In this document: positions 7,173 through 16,539 of the stretch, piece by piece
How the letters are laid out: every line of letters starts with the position of its first letter
How positions within the stretch are numbered: position 1 is the stretch's first letter
Assembly: GCA_963923035.1 (NCBI GenBank)
Contig: CAWUKT010000002.1
Span: forward strand, 1 to 64,000
Length of the DNA: 64,000 bases
Origin: CAWUKT01 sp963923035
GTDB taxonomy: Bacteria > Bacteroidota > Bacteroidia > J057 > JADKCL01
Direction: 5' to 3'
The notes under the pieces: generated by a model
Seen by the model: only the letters and a program-made list of their open reading frames with translations
The model's database searches: none
Told to the model about the DNA's origin: nothing
Made by a program: the position numbers and the translations under genes

Positions 7173-8921
7173 CTACAACGCCGAGCCAATCACCACCGTA
7201 TCTCCCACCGCGGGCAATGCAAATTCCCGGGTGACCACCACCGGCGGAAACGCCGCCCCATCTTCTGGCTCCACGACCAGCCAACGCAGGGATTCATCCT
7301 CCAGCGGCACCCGAAAGTGAAACGCCGCCCGGGCGGGCCGCGCATCGTCCGTCAACTCCATGATTTCCACCTCGGCATCCGGCAAGACCACCCGGTCTCC
7401 GACATCAAATCGCAAGGACGACCGCCGGTGAATTTGGTCGAGGGTGAGCTTCATGAAGCCCCCATCCGGCGTAATTTCGAGCGTTTTGGGACCCGTGCGG
7501 GTCACCACATTCGCGGCCGTCGTCGAGGACAGGATCAGAGATCGCTTCGGTACGGCGGAGTTGCCCTCCGCCGCCCGCATCAACGTGGTATAGTGGACCC
7601 GGTGAAAATTGGTCGCCACGTACACGAAGGTTTGGTCGGGGACCCGTTCGTCGGTGGGCGCCTGTACATAACCGCCCGTCAAGGCCGCAAACACAGTATC
7701 CAAGGTCGCGGAACGGGCCGTTCCCAAAACCAGGGCCAGGGGCAGGGGCAGGTGAATGAACAGCACAATTTTCCCCGCTATCCGACGAGCCCTTTTTTTC
7801 GGAGTCCGATACGCCATTTCTCCCAACAAAGCCGCCGCCCCCACCCCCGCAAACAGCACCAGGCGGTCCATCGGCAAGGTCATCGTAAACGGTCCCAACG
7901 CCACGATCGTCCCGAAGGCCCAAAAGCGGTTCAGGGGATTCTTCCGAACAATCGGTCCCAGCAACCACGCCAAAAACACCAGGAACAAAACGCCAATCCC
8001 GGTCATGACCAATTGGCTGGAATGGGGAACAATGGCCCAAACATCCAAGGGCATCAGGAGCCATTTGCCCAGAATCAGGACGGGAAAGTTCGAAGAAACC
8101 GCCAGCGCAAAATCCAGCGGATCGGTAACCGGATCGTGGTAAATGCCCGTATTGGCCGCCCCAAATCCGGCTGCCACATACCACGCGTACCAGATGACGA
8201 ACAAGATAAAATGGGGCAGCAATGCCAAGACGCGCTTTCCCCGGGTCGTTTTCACTTTGAAAATCTCCCAGCCCAAGAGGTACGCAATGCCCCCCAAGGC
8301 CGCTTCTCCCGTCAACAACGCCACTGCAAATACGCCCAGCGATCCCAAGAGAAAACCGGTTCGGTTTGATTCCCGCCACTTTCGGTACAGGTCGAAGTAC
8401 CACAGGGCCGCCACAAACGAGATCAGCGTATTTCGCCCCGCCAACCACCCGACGGTCATGGCGTGGGGCGTCGCCACCGCAAACGCAATCGAAGCCAGCA
8501 GCACCAAATTCTTCGAATTGGGGTAGATGCCGGACAGAGTACGGTACACCATGAATACCGCCAGGGCGTACCACAAAACGCTGTGCAGGTGGTGAAAAAT
8601 GGGATCGTTGGGGAAGGCCCAGTAATCGAAATGGTGGGTCAGGGCAGAAAGGGGGCGGAAAAAGGTCATTTTGACTTCCGGATGGGCCCACCAGGGATGG
8701 TGGCCAGCTTCCAGCAGCCGTGCGTTGATGTCCTCGCGGGCGAAGGTGTACAAATCCCACCATTCGGCTGGTGGCCACGGAGAATCCGCGCCCATCAGTT
8801 TGGCCCGCACCAACGCATCGTCCATGAAAATCCCCACGAAGAGCGTTGGCAACGTCATCAAAATGCCCAAGAGGACCGGAATCCAGGGGCTGGCCGGAAG
8901 TCGATCGATTAATTTTACCAC
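7173..8921 (-). CDS. Polytopic membrane protein, GT-C glycosyltransferase-like
   Basis: The 582-residue protein has about ten hydrophobic helices in residues 10-410 and a roughly 170-residue soluble C-terminal region. An acidic loop after the first helix (VGIFMDDALVRAKLMG) and later FFRPLSALTHHFDYWAF resemble the first-loop Asp and substrate-loop layout of GT-C lipid-phosphate-sugar transferases. No decisive motif is present, so the enzymatic call is tentative. The start is a GTG at 8921 preceded by GGAAAAG. It lies 31 bases after the delta-60 pseudogene and is probably the last gene of a minus-strand operon starting at 11810. It is the only undisrupted gene of that operon. Confidence 0.7.
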   Translation of the reverse strand: MVKLIDRLPASPWIPVLLGILMTLPTLFVGIFMDDALVRAKLMGADSPWPPAEWWDLYTFAREDINARLLEAGHHPWWAHPEVKMTFFRPLSALTHHFDYWAFPNDPIFHHLHSVLWYALAVFMVYRTLSGIYPNSKNLVLLASIAFAVATPHAMTVGWLAGRNTLISFVAALWYFDLYRKWRESNRTGFLLGSLGVFAVALLTGEAALGGIAYLLGWEIFKVKTTRGKRVLALLPHFILFVIWYAWYVAAGFGAANTGIYHDPVTDPLDFALAVSSNFPVLILGKWLLMPLDVWAIVPHSSQLVMTGIGVLFLVFLAWLLGPIVRKNPLNRFWAFGTIVALGPFTMTLPMDRLVLFAGVGAAALLGEMAYRTPKKRARRIAGKIVLFIHLPLPLALVLGTARSATLDTVFAALTGGYVQAPTDERVPDQTFVYVATNFHRVHYTTLMRAAEGNSAVPKRSLILSSTTAANVVTRTGPKTLEITPDGGFMKLTLDQIHRRSSLRFDVGDRVVLPDAEVEIMELTDDARPARAAFHFRVPLEDESLRWLVVEPEDGAAFPPVVVTREFALPAVGDTVVIGSAL

Positions 8922-8952
8922 ACCTTTTCCATACTTATTGATTCATCTTCCC

Positions 8953-10527
8953 CTACCGCAATACGATTTTCCTCCGCCACTGTTGGTTGACCGTCAACAG
9001 ATAGGTTCCAGCCGGCAAAGGAGGCAACTGGACCTGCGCTTCGTGGCTCCAGCCAACGGATTCCCGGTGGCAAAGCTGACCTTGGAGGGAATATAAGCTC
9101 AATTTTTGGATGCGCTCAGAACAATGGACAGAGAAAAAAGATTGGGCCGGATGGGGGAAAATAGAAATGTGGGGAGCGGCTTCCACTGCAAGGGGGGAAA
9201 AGGTTGCCGGGGAACGAGCCGCCATGAGCAGTCCCCGAATTCGGGGACCGGCGGTTCGTTGGAAGCCACCCATGACCACCCGGTCACTTTGAGCGAGCAG
9301 GAAATTGCCACCGATCTCAAATGTGGAATCGGGGGAAAAATGACTCACAGAGTGGTTTTCCAGGCGCACGGGATCGGGTACTTCGATCAGGGCCATTGTT
9401 CGTTCCCCGCTTCCCTTTCGGGTAGCAAATGCCACCAAGCTGCCGTCTTCGCGCAGCACCAGGTCCTCAAACTCGTCGTCGGAATTGTCGAGGTCGATTT
9501 TTTCGAAGACCGAACTTCCGTTGGCCGGGTTGAGGCGGCCCAGGAGGATGTCCGGGTTCGGATGCCCGGGATGCGCCGAGCCCGCGAACACCAGCGTCCC
9601 GTCGGAGAGGGACGCCAGACGTTGGAGACGGGTATCGTACCCGTCAAATACGTCGAAAAAGGCGTAGCCCAACGGCGGGCAGAAGTTGGTTTCCAAGCTC
9701 CCATCCGCAGCGATGGCGGCGACAAAGCCCTCGTAGTAGCTGCCATTCGACAGCGCCCCACAAATGGCCATCCCGGAATCGGGGCGGGCCAGCAAGTCGC
9801 GGATGAAGCCCCCCGAAAAATGGACGGCCCCGGCCCGCACACCAATGGTCCCCCCGAAATCGAACAGGACTTTTCCCGTCCCGCCAAAACTCGTGTCCAA
9901 TGCCCAATCCGCCGTGTACCGAAGCACGACCTACTGGGGATGGTTCCCCACCGGATCCCAGGTGGAACCGCCCACCAGATAGCGGCCGGCCGCATCCAAC
10001 TGAAGGACATTGGGGTATTATTCGAGGCCCATGACCTCGTATTGCAGGGTAAATTCGGAGGGGGACACGGGCAGCAAGCCGCCGGAGGCGGAAATGCGTT
10101 GGATGCACCCGAGGGTTCGGGTGGAATTGGCATCGGACTTGCCCGATCCCAGCACCAGGAAACTGCCGTCCACGTCCTGAAACAGGTAAATGCCCGTGGA
10201 ATAGGCCAACGTATCAAAATCAAAGCGCAGGCTTCCGCCTTGCCCAAAATCAAGATCCAATTCGCCTTGCGGCCCCAATTTCGTGACCAGCACGTCCCGG
10301 TCGGTTTCGGTCGCACTCACCGGCCCCACTTGGCTCAGCACAATCATCGAATCGCCGTCCAAGCGGAGGCCGTGGACCACCGACGTCACGGTATCGGCCT
10401 CCAAAAACAGGGATCCGTCCGCGCCGAAGTCCTCATCGAGAACCAACTGCGCGAACGAATTCAGGGGCTGCCCCCACAAAAAGAGGAGCCAGCACCCTAC
10501 AATTCCTGTTTTCCTCCAATCAATCAT
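8953..10527 (-). pseudogene. Secreted delta-60 repeat protein with T9SS tail, two in-frame stop codons
   Basis: The frame begins with a signal peptide (MIDWRKTGIVGCWLLFLWG to SFAQ) and contains delta-60-type repeats: DEDFGADGSLFLE, LDLDFGQGGSLRFDF and LDTSFGGTGKVLFDF. It ends with a T9SS sorting domain (ISIFPHPAQSFFSVHC, then LPAGTYLLTV and RRKIVLR). It is one continuous reading frame of 525 codons interrupted by TAA at 10018-10020 (after GLE) and TAG at 9931-9933 (after HPQ). The text between and after the stops keeps protein-like sequence, so no frameshift is involved. Each stop is one C-to-T change from a glutamine codon. The start overlaps the stop of the upstream YHYH gene as ATGA. Confidence 0.8.
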
Positions 10528-11810
10528 TTCTTGATCCAGGTCGTCCGGTCGGTTTGGCCAGTGGCCAGGACGCGGCCTTCCACGATGTACATCCCGGGAG
10601 TCAGGTCGCCGAGGTCCATTTGCATGCTCTCGGCCTCCATTTCCCGTTCCACCACGACGCGTCCCTGCACATCGATCACGCGGATTAACTTGCTGCCCTG
10701 GCCGTCCATGCGGACCATGGCCTGGCCCGCCGAAGGATTCGGGAAGACCGCCAATTCGGTCGCGTTCAGGTAGTCCAAAATACCGATGACGGTTCCCGTG
10801 TACTCCACTGCATTCGCAGGAATGGAGGACGTGGACGGCTAGGGTCCGTTCCAGTACTTGTCGCCGTAATAGGTCGGGCCGACCATGTAGGGATATTCCG
10901 GGCCGAGGGTGTCGTCCAGGGTGATGAAGTAGGCGTAGGTGCCATTCGGGTAATCGGGGGTGGTGCAGAAGCGACCGTTGTGCTCGTCCAGTTCGCCGGA
11001 GCCGGACACGTATTCGTAGTCCTCGATGAAGCAGCCGAGCGGATAGTTGCTGTTGATGGGCGGAGGATTGACCGAAGTGCTGCCGTCGGGCAGGGTGTTC
11101 CGGTTGGTCATGTTCCGCTTTTGGTAGCTGGTCTTCATGCGGGTGATGCCGCTGTTGGGATCATTGGGGGTGCGGTAGCCGTAGGGGCCGTAGACGGGAT
11201 AGCCGTCAAATGCGAAGCCGATGATCTCCGAGTGGGCCGAAGAATCGGAGATGTCCGCGACCATGCGGTTGTTGTAGACGTGGTAGTGGTAGACGCCCTG
11301 GGGAGTCGAGTGCCCGTAGGTTTCGTCGAGGTCGCCCCACGGAGAAGGCGTTCCGCCGGAAAAAATCAGGCCTTCGAAGTACCAGGCGATGCGGGCCCAT
11401 TCGGTCAGGCCTTGGCTGTTGGGGTCGTAGTACTGGCCGTCGCCGGGAGAGGCCACAACGGTACCATTGTTCCATATTCCTACGAAGCCGGCCACATCTT
11501 CATTGGTCGTGGCGGAATCAGGGGTGAGGTCTAAGCGGAAAATGGTGCGGTCTGCCAGGGCCGAAAATGCACTGGAGCTGGCCCAGGTGAGGCTGTCGTA
11601 GTAGCTCGGAATCCCGTTGGTCTCCACGAAAACGAAATTGTTGTTGTACCAAACGCTGAGGACATCGGTCGAGTCTCCCATATAGGTATGGCCCGTGGTA
11701 TTCCGGTGCCAATTGATGACAGCGGGGTCCGATGTTTGTGCCAGCGGTTGGAAATGAAGGGCGGCAACCAAGCCAAGACAAAAAAGGATGCGTAAAGAAA
11801 TCTTCTTCAT
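10524..11810 (-). pseudogene. YHYH-domain exported protein whose T9SS sorting domain is cut off by an in-frame TAG
   Basis: The ATG at 11810 gives a clean signal peptide (MKKISLRILFCLGLVAALHF to PLAQ). The domain that follows contains GVYHYHVYNNRMV, FAFDGYPVYGPYGY, CFIEDYEYV and DEHNGRFCTTPDYPNGTYAY, which define the YHYH family; its biochemical role is unknown. A TAG at 10839-10841 follows YWNGP. The same frame continues for about 105 codons (PSTSSIPANAVEYTG, then AVFPNPSAGQAMVRM and LTPGMYIVEGRV, ending TTWIKK), a normal T9SS type A sorting domain. Its own TGA forms an ATGA overlap with the next gene. Without the tail, the protein would reach the periplasm but not T9SS. Confidence 0.8.
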
Positions 11811-12198
11811 AGCTGAAAGGTTGTAATCGTCTTTTGTAGTCATTGGGGCGGATCTCTGAAAATGCCCCGGAAAATGATCCAAGTCTCTGATCCTAAAAAT
11901 TGGATGGTGGTATTGCGCTTCTACCGGGACCGAAATCAACGATAGAAGGACATTGCAAATAGCCGTTTTTTTTTCTCCAACTCCTCTTAAAATCTGTCAA
12001 CAAGCTTATTTCAGCAGTGGAAGTGGCTTTTTTTCAAGTGAACGAAAAGGCAATCCAAATCTCTTTTTTTCCCGTCTCCCAATCCCCAAAGTCCCCATCC
12101 AATTGAAGCTCCCCGGCAACGATTCCATTAATCTTTCCCCAAGCGCGGCGATAACAGGTAAGTACCTGATATTTTTTTTACCTCAAAAACAACGACCT
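11811..12198. other. Divergent intergenic region of about 390 bases
   Basis: This separates the minus-strand YHYH operon from the plus-strand toxin-like gene. An open frame upstream of 12199 extends to 11953, but it lacks protein-like composition and is rejected as coding. T-rich tracts (for example around 12168-12179) probably hold the promoter of the downstream gene. I could not identify a convincing -7 box in either direction. Confidence 0.5.
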
Positions 12199-13749
12199 AT
12201 GAACACTTACCAAGTAACCCCCGATCAAGTCGCTGACCTGGACCAAAACGCCCTGTTCCAACAGTTCTATTCCGTTCTCCAACAAGCCCCGGTCCCCTAT
12301 CCCAGCTGGAGCCCGTCCGAATCCCTGGCCTATGCCTTCATCGGGGAGCAGGTCCTCGGTGCCGGGACCACCGGAGACATCCGCAGTCTCTACAGGGGCG
12401 ATGCGACCTCGCTCAACACCCTCAACGACAACGTTGACAAGGTACTGCCGACATCTGGTCAAGGCTTCACCGAGGCCGACTTTATAAGCGTTCAGCAAGA
12501 GCTGCTCAAGGAGATCACCGTGGTGGCCACGGTCGCCGATTTTTTCGGAGACCTCACCGAAATGGTCACGATTACTTTCTTCCTGGAAAAAAGTGGCAGC
12601 GACGATGTCGTCCAGTCATTGGGCCTCAAGGACCAACCTGCAAGCAGTCTCACGGCCTTTTTCTCCCACATCATCGAGGGCGTGGTGAACACAATCATTG
12701 GGGCCATCCCGGGCGTCGGAGGTATCCTCGCCGCCGGACTGTCGACCATTGAGCGCGAAGTCGAAGATGGCCTCCAATTCAAGGGCCCTCAACCCGCCGA
12801 CCGGTTCGAATCGACGGTCTCAGAGCTGAATGAGAAGCTGAGGACAGGCATGACCCTCCTCGTTAACAACCTCTCGGATGTATGGGATTCCTGTATCTAC
12901 GATTGGGGAAAGGCCCAGAGCATGCGGCAACTGATCATGGGCAATGGCGGCAACTCGATCTTGTTCCTGGATGGTCCGAGCGAGGGACCTGCCGCTCTCC
13001 GGGCGATGGCGGCCTACCAGTTGGAAGTGGCCAAAATCCTCATGCCGATCCAAAATGCCGTGTACTACGGGTATTACTATCCGGACCAAGGGAAGATGTG
13101 TTACATCAAAGATGGAAACGCCGTAATTGATTCTGAATCCTTCCAATTCGGCCAGTACGTTCCGCGCCACACCCTCAGCGAAGGCCCCAATATCGAGGGC
13201 GTTTACCGGACCTATTGGATTGCGGACAAAAGCGACTCGACCAAGACGCTGGACTCCCTGACCATCACCAACCTGATGGCGGACAGCACCGGTTGGTGGG
13301 CCGGGGAAAATGGCTGGAACCTGGTGACCTGCGCCTTCGGCTCCCACAATTTCTTCGACATCACCGTCGTCAATGCCACCGAGACCCCGGTCGTCTTCAA
13401 ATACGTCTGGCTGGAAGGAGCGCCCATTTACAATGCCCCCAGCAATACCGCTTACGGACCGAACGAAGGCTTTTTCCTGGGCGCTGTCTCGACCAACTCC
13501 CTGAACAATGCCAAAGTCGGGGTCCAGGCGGACATTTCCCAAGGAGGCGATACGTGGATCGCCACGGAAGTAGCCGAATTACATTGGACCGGACTGACGA
13601 ATGGCACCGTCGATGTCAGTGCCCCGCTGATCGATCCCCGGTCCACCATTCCCAATGCCTTCCAATTTCAGGTGTACAGCCAGGAGTCCATTTATGGTTC
13701 GGCGGGCGGCGGCGTCCTGATCAAGGTCGTGGCGAGTGAAGATGCCTGA
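12199..13749 (+). CDS. Two-domain toxin-like protein (pore-forming candidate), no signal peptide
   Basis: The start is the ATG at 12199 (MNTYQVTPDQVADLDQNALF), just after an A-rich leader. The 516-residue product has no signal peptide or T9SS tail. Residues about 1-300 are predicted helical and contain one long amphipathic-to-hydrophobic glycine-rich segment (FFSHIIEGVVNTIIGAIPGV then GGILAAGLSTI). That pattern recalls the first helices of delta-endotoxin-like pore formers. Residues about 330-516 look all-beta (FFDITVVNATETPVVFKYVW and a closing FQVYSQESIYG), like an aegerolysin- or lectin-type module. I cannot name the family. A pore-forming or injected-effector role is inference; a strong terminator follows. 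Confidence 0.75.
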   Translation: MNTYQVTPDQVADLDQNALFQQFYSVLQQAPVPYPSWSPSESLAYAFIGEQVLGAGTTGDIRSLYRGDATSLNTLNDNVDKVLPTSGQGFTEADFISVQQELLKEITVVATVADFFGDLTEMVTITFFLEKSGSDDVVQSLGLKDQPASSLTAFFSHIIEGVVNTIIGAIPGVGGILAAGLSTIEREVEDGLQFKGPQPADRFESTVSELNEKLRTGMTLLVNNLSDVWDSCIYDWGKAQSMRQLIMGNGGNSILFLDGPSEGPAALRAMAAYQLEVAKILMPIQNAVYYGYYYPDQGKMCYIKDGNAVIDSESFQFGQYVPRHTLSEGPNIEGVYRTYWIADKSDSTKTLDSLTITNLMADSTGWWAGENGWNLVTCAFGSHNFFDITVVNATETPVVFKYVWLEGAPIYNAPSNTAYGPNEGFFLGAVSTNSLNNAKVGVQADISQGGDTWIATEVAELHWTGLTNGTVDVSAPLIDPRSTIPNAFQFQVYSQESIYGSAGGGVLIKVVASEDA

Positions 13750-13815
13750 GGTTAGAGGAAAATATTGATCGGACTCCCGCGCGGGAGGACTGATCTGTCC
13801 ATAGACGTGTATAGG

Positions 13816-13849
13816 CCCGCGGCACCTCGGTGCTGCGGGTGATTTTTTT
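13816..13849 (+). terminator. Rho-independent terminator after the toxin-like gene
   Basis: CCCGCGGCA pairs with TGCTGCGGG (one G-T wobble) across the loop CCTCGG and is followed by GATTTTTTTT. It lies between two convergent genes. Confidence 0.8.
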
Positions 13850-13855
13850 TCACCC

Positions 13856-14929
13856 TTATCCCTGCCGCTTCCGCTGGGTAAAATCGGTCAACTGTTCCCC
13901 ATCGTAGCGCCACAAAATCCCATAGCGCCCTCCGAACCAGATATTGCCCTGCCGGTCCTCCACCATGCACTTGATGTCCACCAATTGGTCGCTGTGTTCG
14001 ATCTCCAAAGGGATGAATTCGCCATTTTCATACCAGCAGACCCCACTTCGCGCGTAGCTCGCCACCCAGAGGCGGCCGCTCCGGTCTTCCAGCAAGGTCG
14101 TCATGTTGTTGTGGCAGGGGCCCTCCGGCTGTTGAATCGTCACAAAGGAATCCCCGTCCAGGTAGCTCATACCGCCCTTCCGCGTGCCAAACCAGACCCG
14201 TCCCGCAGCGTCCACATAGCCCGAGGAAATCATGTCGTCGCCCACGCCCTCGGCGGTGCCGTAGTGGGTGAAAGTCTCGCCGTCGTATTTGCTGACCCCA
14301 CCGTGGGAAAAGGAGCCCATCCACAGGTTGCCGGCCTGGTCCTCGAAGATGGTCACGATGACGTTGTGGGGCAGGCTGTCCGGCATCAGGGCGCCCCGGT
14401 CCTGGAGGTAGGGCGTGAAGGTCTTTCCGTCGTAGTGGTAGACGCCCGCCCCATTCGAACCAATCCAACATGTGCCATCGTCCTCCAGCCACAGGCTGGA
14501 AACGCCCTCGGGGTTCACCCCGGGATAGGTTTCGGTCAGCCAATCGGTCTGCACTTCCACCTTCGGCAGGCGCGTCGTCTCAAATCGGTCGCCGTCAAAT
14601 CGACAGAGCCCATTTTCCGTCCCCAACCACAGGATACCCCGCGAGTCTTCCTGGATCGCCCAGACCTCATTGCCGCACAAGCCGTCCGCCACCGTCCAAT
14701 TGCGGAAGGATTCGCCATCGTATTTGAATATGCCTTCCTGCGAAGTGGTGAACCAAACGTTGCCGGAACGGTCCATGTAGCCTTTGGTCACCACGTCACC
14801 GGCATTGTAATAAACCGTCGCAGGAATGGAATCTGGCGTTGAGTTCCGGCTCGGGCCAGGGCTCCCGCAGGAAACCAAGGAGAGGAGTAGAGCGGCGAGG
14901 CAAGCAAATTGTGCGAGGCGATTGGTCAT
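13856..14929 (-). CDS. Lipoprotein with two-component-regulator-type beta-propeller repeats
   Basis: The 357-residue protein has a lipoprotein signal peptide (MTNRLAQFACLAALLLSLVSC, modified Cys at residue 21). Six to seven Reg_prop repeats follow, each with the pattern I-x-ED-x-x-G-x-x-W-x-G-x-x-x-G-V-x-x-Y-DG-E/K-x-F: for example AIQEDSRGILWLGTENGL, TIFEDQAGNLWMGS and MVEDRQGNIWFGGRYG. These blades are usually the sensory half of hybrid two-component proteins. Here the protein stops after the propeller and has no kinase, so it is a stand-alone, membrane-anchored propeller. It could bind a ligand or present a partner to a sensor such as the giant one at 41-46 kb; that link is only a guess. 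Confidence 0.85.
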   Translation of the reverse strand: MTNRLAQFACLAALLLSLVSCGSPGPSRNSTPDSIPATVYYNAGDVVTKGYMDRSGNVWFTTSQEGIFKYDGESFRNWTVADGLCGNEVWAIQEDSRGILWLGTENGLCRFDGDRFETTRLPKVEVQTDWLTETYPGVNPEGVSSLWLEDDGTCWIGSNGAGVYHYDGKTFTPYLQDRGALMPDSLPHNVIVTIFEDQAGNLWMGSFSHGGVSKYDGETFTHYGTAEGVGDDMISSGYVDAAGRVWFGTRKGGMSYLDGDSFVTIQQPEGPCHNNMTTLLEDRSGRLWVASYARSGVCWYENGEFIPLEIEHSDQLVDIKCMVEDRQGNIWFGGRYGILWRYDGEQLTDFTQRKRQG

Positions 14930-15218
14930 GAAAATTTATCTGGATCAACGATGGGGAGGCTGCTACCTTCCAAAGGATGGTTGACCTGCACCTAATCAAC
15001 GTCAATATATCGATTTTATGCGGCGCCTTCCCCGGAAGAACAGGTAATTCAGCCCCGTCCGAAAAATAATTTTATCCCCCATAAATAGATCAAAAATCAC
15101 CACTGAAAACCTTTTACCCAAATCCCACTATAACTTTTCCAAAATCTTTCCCTTGTAAGTCACTCTCCCCACCTGACCTTTATCCCATCAAGACGATTAT
15201 CATCAACCACATTCAACC

Positions 15219-15617
15219 ATGAAACACTTTATTTTGACTCCTACTCGCTTCTTTTTGATGTGCCTCACCGCCTTGCTGATGTCTGCAAATGGCGCGTTTG
15301 CTACTCCGAACAGCCCCGCTGACGATGGCGGCATTCCCGGAACCGTTCCCCTGTACCGCCTCTACAACGGCTTCGACCACCTCTACACCACCAGCGAAGT
15401 CGAACGCAAGAAGGCCATGGCCGATTTCGGATACAAAAACGACGAAGGCATCACCGGCTACGTCTTCCCCACCAAAGTCCAGGGCAGCGTGCCCCTCTAC
15501 CGCCTCTACAATGGCCGCGACCACCTCTACACAACCTCCGACGTGGAGCGCAAAAAGGCCATGGCCGAATTTGGCTATACCACCGACGAAGGCATTGCCG
15601 GCTATATCTTCCCGTAA
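15219..15617 (+). CDS. Small secreted DUF5648 tandem-repeat protein
   Basis: The 132-residue product has a signal peptide (MKHFILTPTRFFLMCLTALL to GAFA). Two nearly identical copies of a roughly 45-residue unit follow: PLYRLYNGFDHLYTTSEVER ... GYKNDEGITGYVFP, then PLYRLYNGRDHLYTTSDVER ... GYTTDEGIAGYIFP. This is the DUF5648 repeat (VPLYRLYN, HLYTT, EGIAGYVF), common at the ends of secreted proteins and probably a carbohydrate-binding or surface-adhesion module. Here it stands alone without a catalytic or sorting domain. The two copies are also very similar at DNA level, suggesting recent internal duplication. A strong terminator follows. Confidence 0.85.
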   Translation: MKHFILTPTRFFLMCLTALLMSANGAFATPNSPADDGGIPGTVPLYRLYNGFDHLYTTSEVERKKAMADFGYKNDEGITGYVFPTKVQGSVPLYRLYNGRDHLYTTSDVERKKAMAEFGYTTDEGIAGYIFP

Positions 15618-15688
15618 GACAATTGACTTTTCCCTGCCCCCCGCTTTTCAATCAACAGGGTGAGGATTTCAGATTTTCCATATCGTTT

Positions 15689-15721
15689 CGGCTGCCCGGC
15701 TTGGGGCAGCCGTTACTTTTT
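15689..15721 (+). terminator. Rho-independent terminator
   Basis: CGGCTGCCC (15689-15697) pairs with GGGCAGCCG (15704-15712) and is followed by TTACTTTTT. It serves the DUF5648 gene and lies just before the convergent GNAT gene. Confidence 0.8.
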
Positions 15722-15736
15722 GCCCAGACCACCCCG

Positions 15737-16306
15737 TCAACTCAATTTTCGACCCAAAATCACCCATTCCTCCCCCTCTGCTCCGTAACGCTCCACCACT
15801 TCGAACCCGACCTTTTCGTGGGCCCGGATCGAGCGGGGATTGCGGGCCGCGACCTCCGTCAGGACCAACTCGAAATCAGTTTCCATTTGCCGAAACAAGC
15901 CTTCGTACAAGCGCCTGAACAGTCCCGTCCCCCGGTGATCCACATCGATACAGACCTGCCCCATCACAAAATAACGGGTCGCCTCAAGCCGTTTTCCCCT
16001 GAACGAAAGCCCATCAAAAGCCTGGAACATCGGAACCAGCACCGGGATCGACCCGGCATATTCGCGCAGCATCACCAGGACATACCCCACCACCTCCCCA
16101 CTCTGCGTTCGGGCCACCACGTGAAAATGATCCCCCGAAATCGCCTCCAAGGTCGCCAAATCGTGTTCCACCGTCACAAAACCTTCCTGCGCCAACGTTT
16201 CCGCCGAAATATTCCGCTCCAGGTTCTTCGCCTGCAATGCCAGAATGCCCTGTCGACCGGCCTGCGTAGACGCCGGCCCGATCTCTACTTGAAAGGATGC
16301 TTCCAT
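15737..16306 (-). CDS. GNAT-family N-acetyltransferase
   Basis: The 189-residue soluble protein shows the GNAT order of motifs. A beta-strand region (HFHVVARTQSGEVVGYVLVM) is followed by motif A (VMGQVCIDVDHRGTGLFRRL, with the R/Q-x-x-G-x-G/A acetyl-CoA loop as HRGTGLF). Motif B follows (LVLTEVAARNPRSIRAHEKV then GFEVVERY, the typical N-x-x-S-x-x-x-H-x-K-x-GF). The acceptor substrate cannot be predicted. The length is normal and the start is the ATG at 16306. It is a single gene convergent with the DUF5648 gene. Confidence 0.88.
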   Translation of the reverse strand: MEASFQVEIGPASTQAGRQGILALQAKNLERNISAETLAQEGFVTVEHDLATLEAISGDHFHVVARTQSGEVVGYVLVMLREYAGSIPVLVPMFQAFDGLSFRGKRLEATRYFVMGQVCIDVDHRGTGLFRRLYEGLFRQMETDFELVLTEVAARNPRSIRAHEKVGFEVVERYGAEGEEWVILGRKLS

Positions 16307-16539
16307 GACTCAAGATACATTTTCCGGTTCCAAAAATGGGGAAATCTGGATCGAAAGGGCGGTCCCCGCGCTCACGCCGCCGGGCGGTCCCTCCGGCAGT
16401 CGCTCCGCTTTCGCGGGAGCTCCCACAATTGCCTCCGACACCTACCGCAAATCACCTACTTCTCTACCATTTCATTTCGAACTAAATCGTTTTTAGGCTA
16501 TCTTCATTGCCGAACGACCGATTTTTTTAACTCGCTTCG

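Noticed and set aside
7125..8369. 414-codon plus-strand open frame rich in Arg, Gln and His
   Set aside because: It is antisense to the polytopic membrane protein. The composition is typical of an artefact in GC-rich DNA.
9106..10773. 555-codon plus-strand open frame
   Set aside because: It is antisense to the delta-60 and YHYH genes. Its product is a featureless Gly/Arg/Gln-rich translation, while the minus strand shows repeats and sorting domains.
10839..10841. General recoding of TAG as glutamine in this genome
   Set aside because: TAG ends several intact genes in the window (for example at 5434-5436 and at the ends of the T9SS genes at 24912 and 26620), so it is used as a stop.
11953..12198. 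N-terminal extension of the toxin-like gene
   Set aside because: The first 82 codons look like noncoding sequence (Phe/Ser/Lys-rich). The ATG at 12199 begins the protein-like region.
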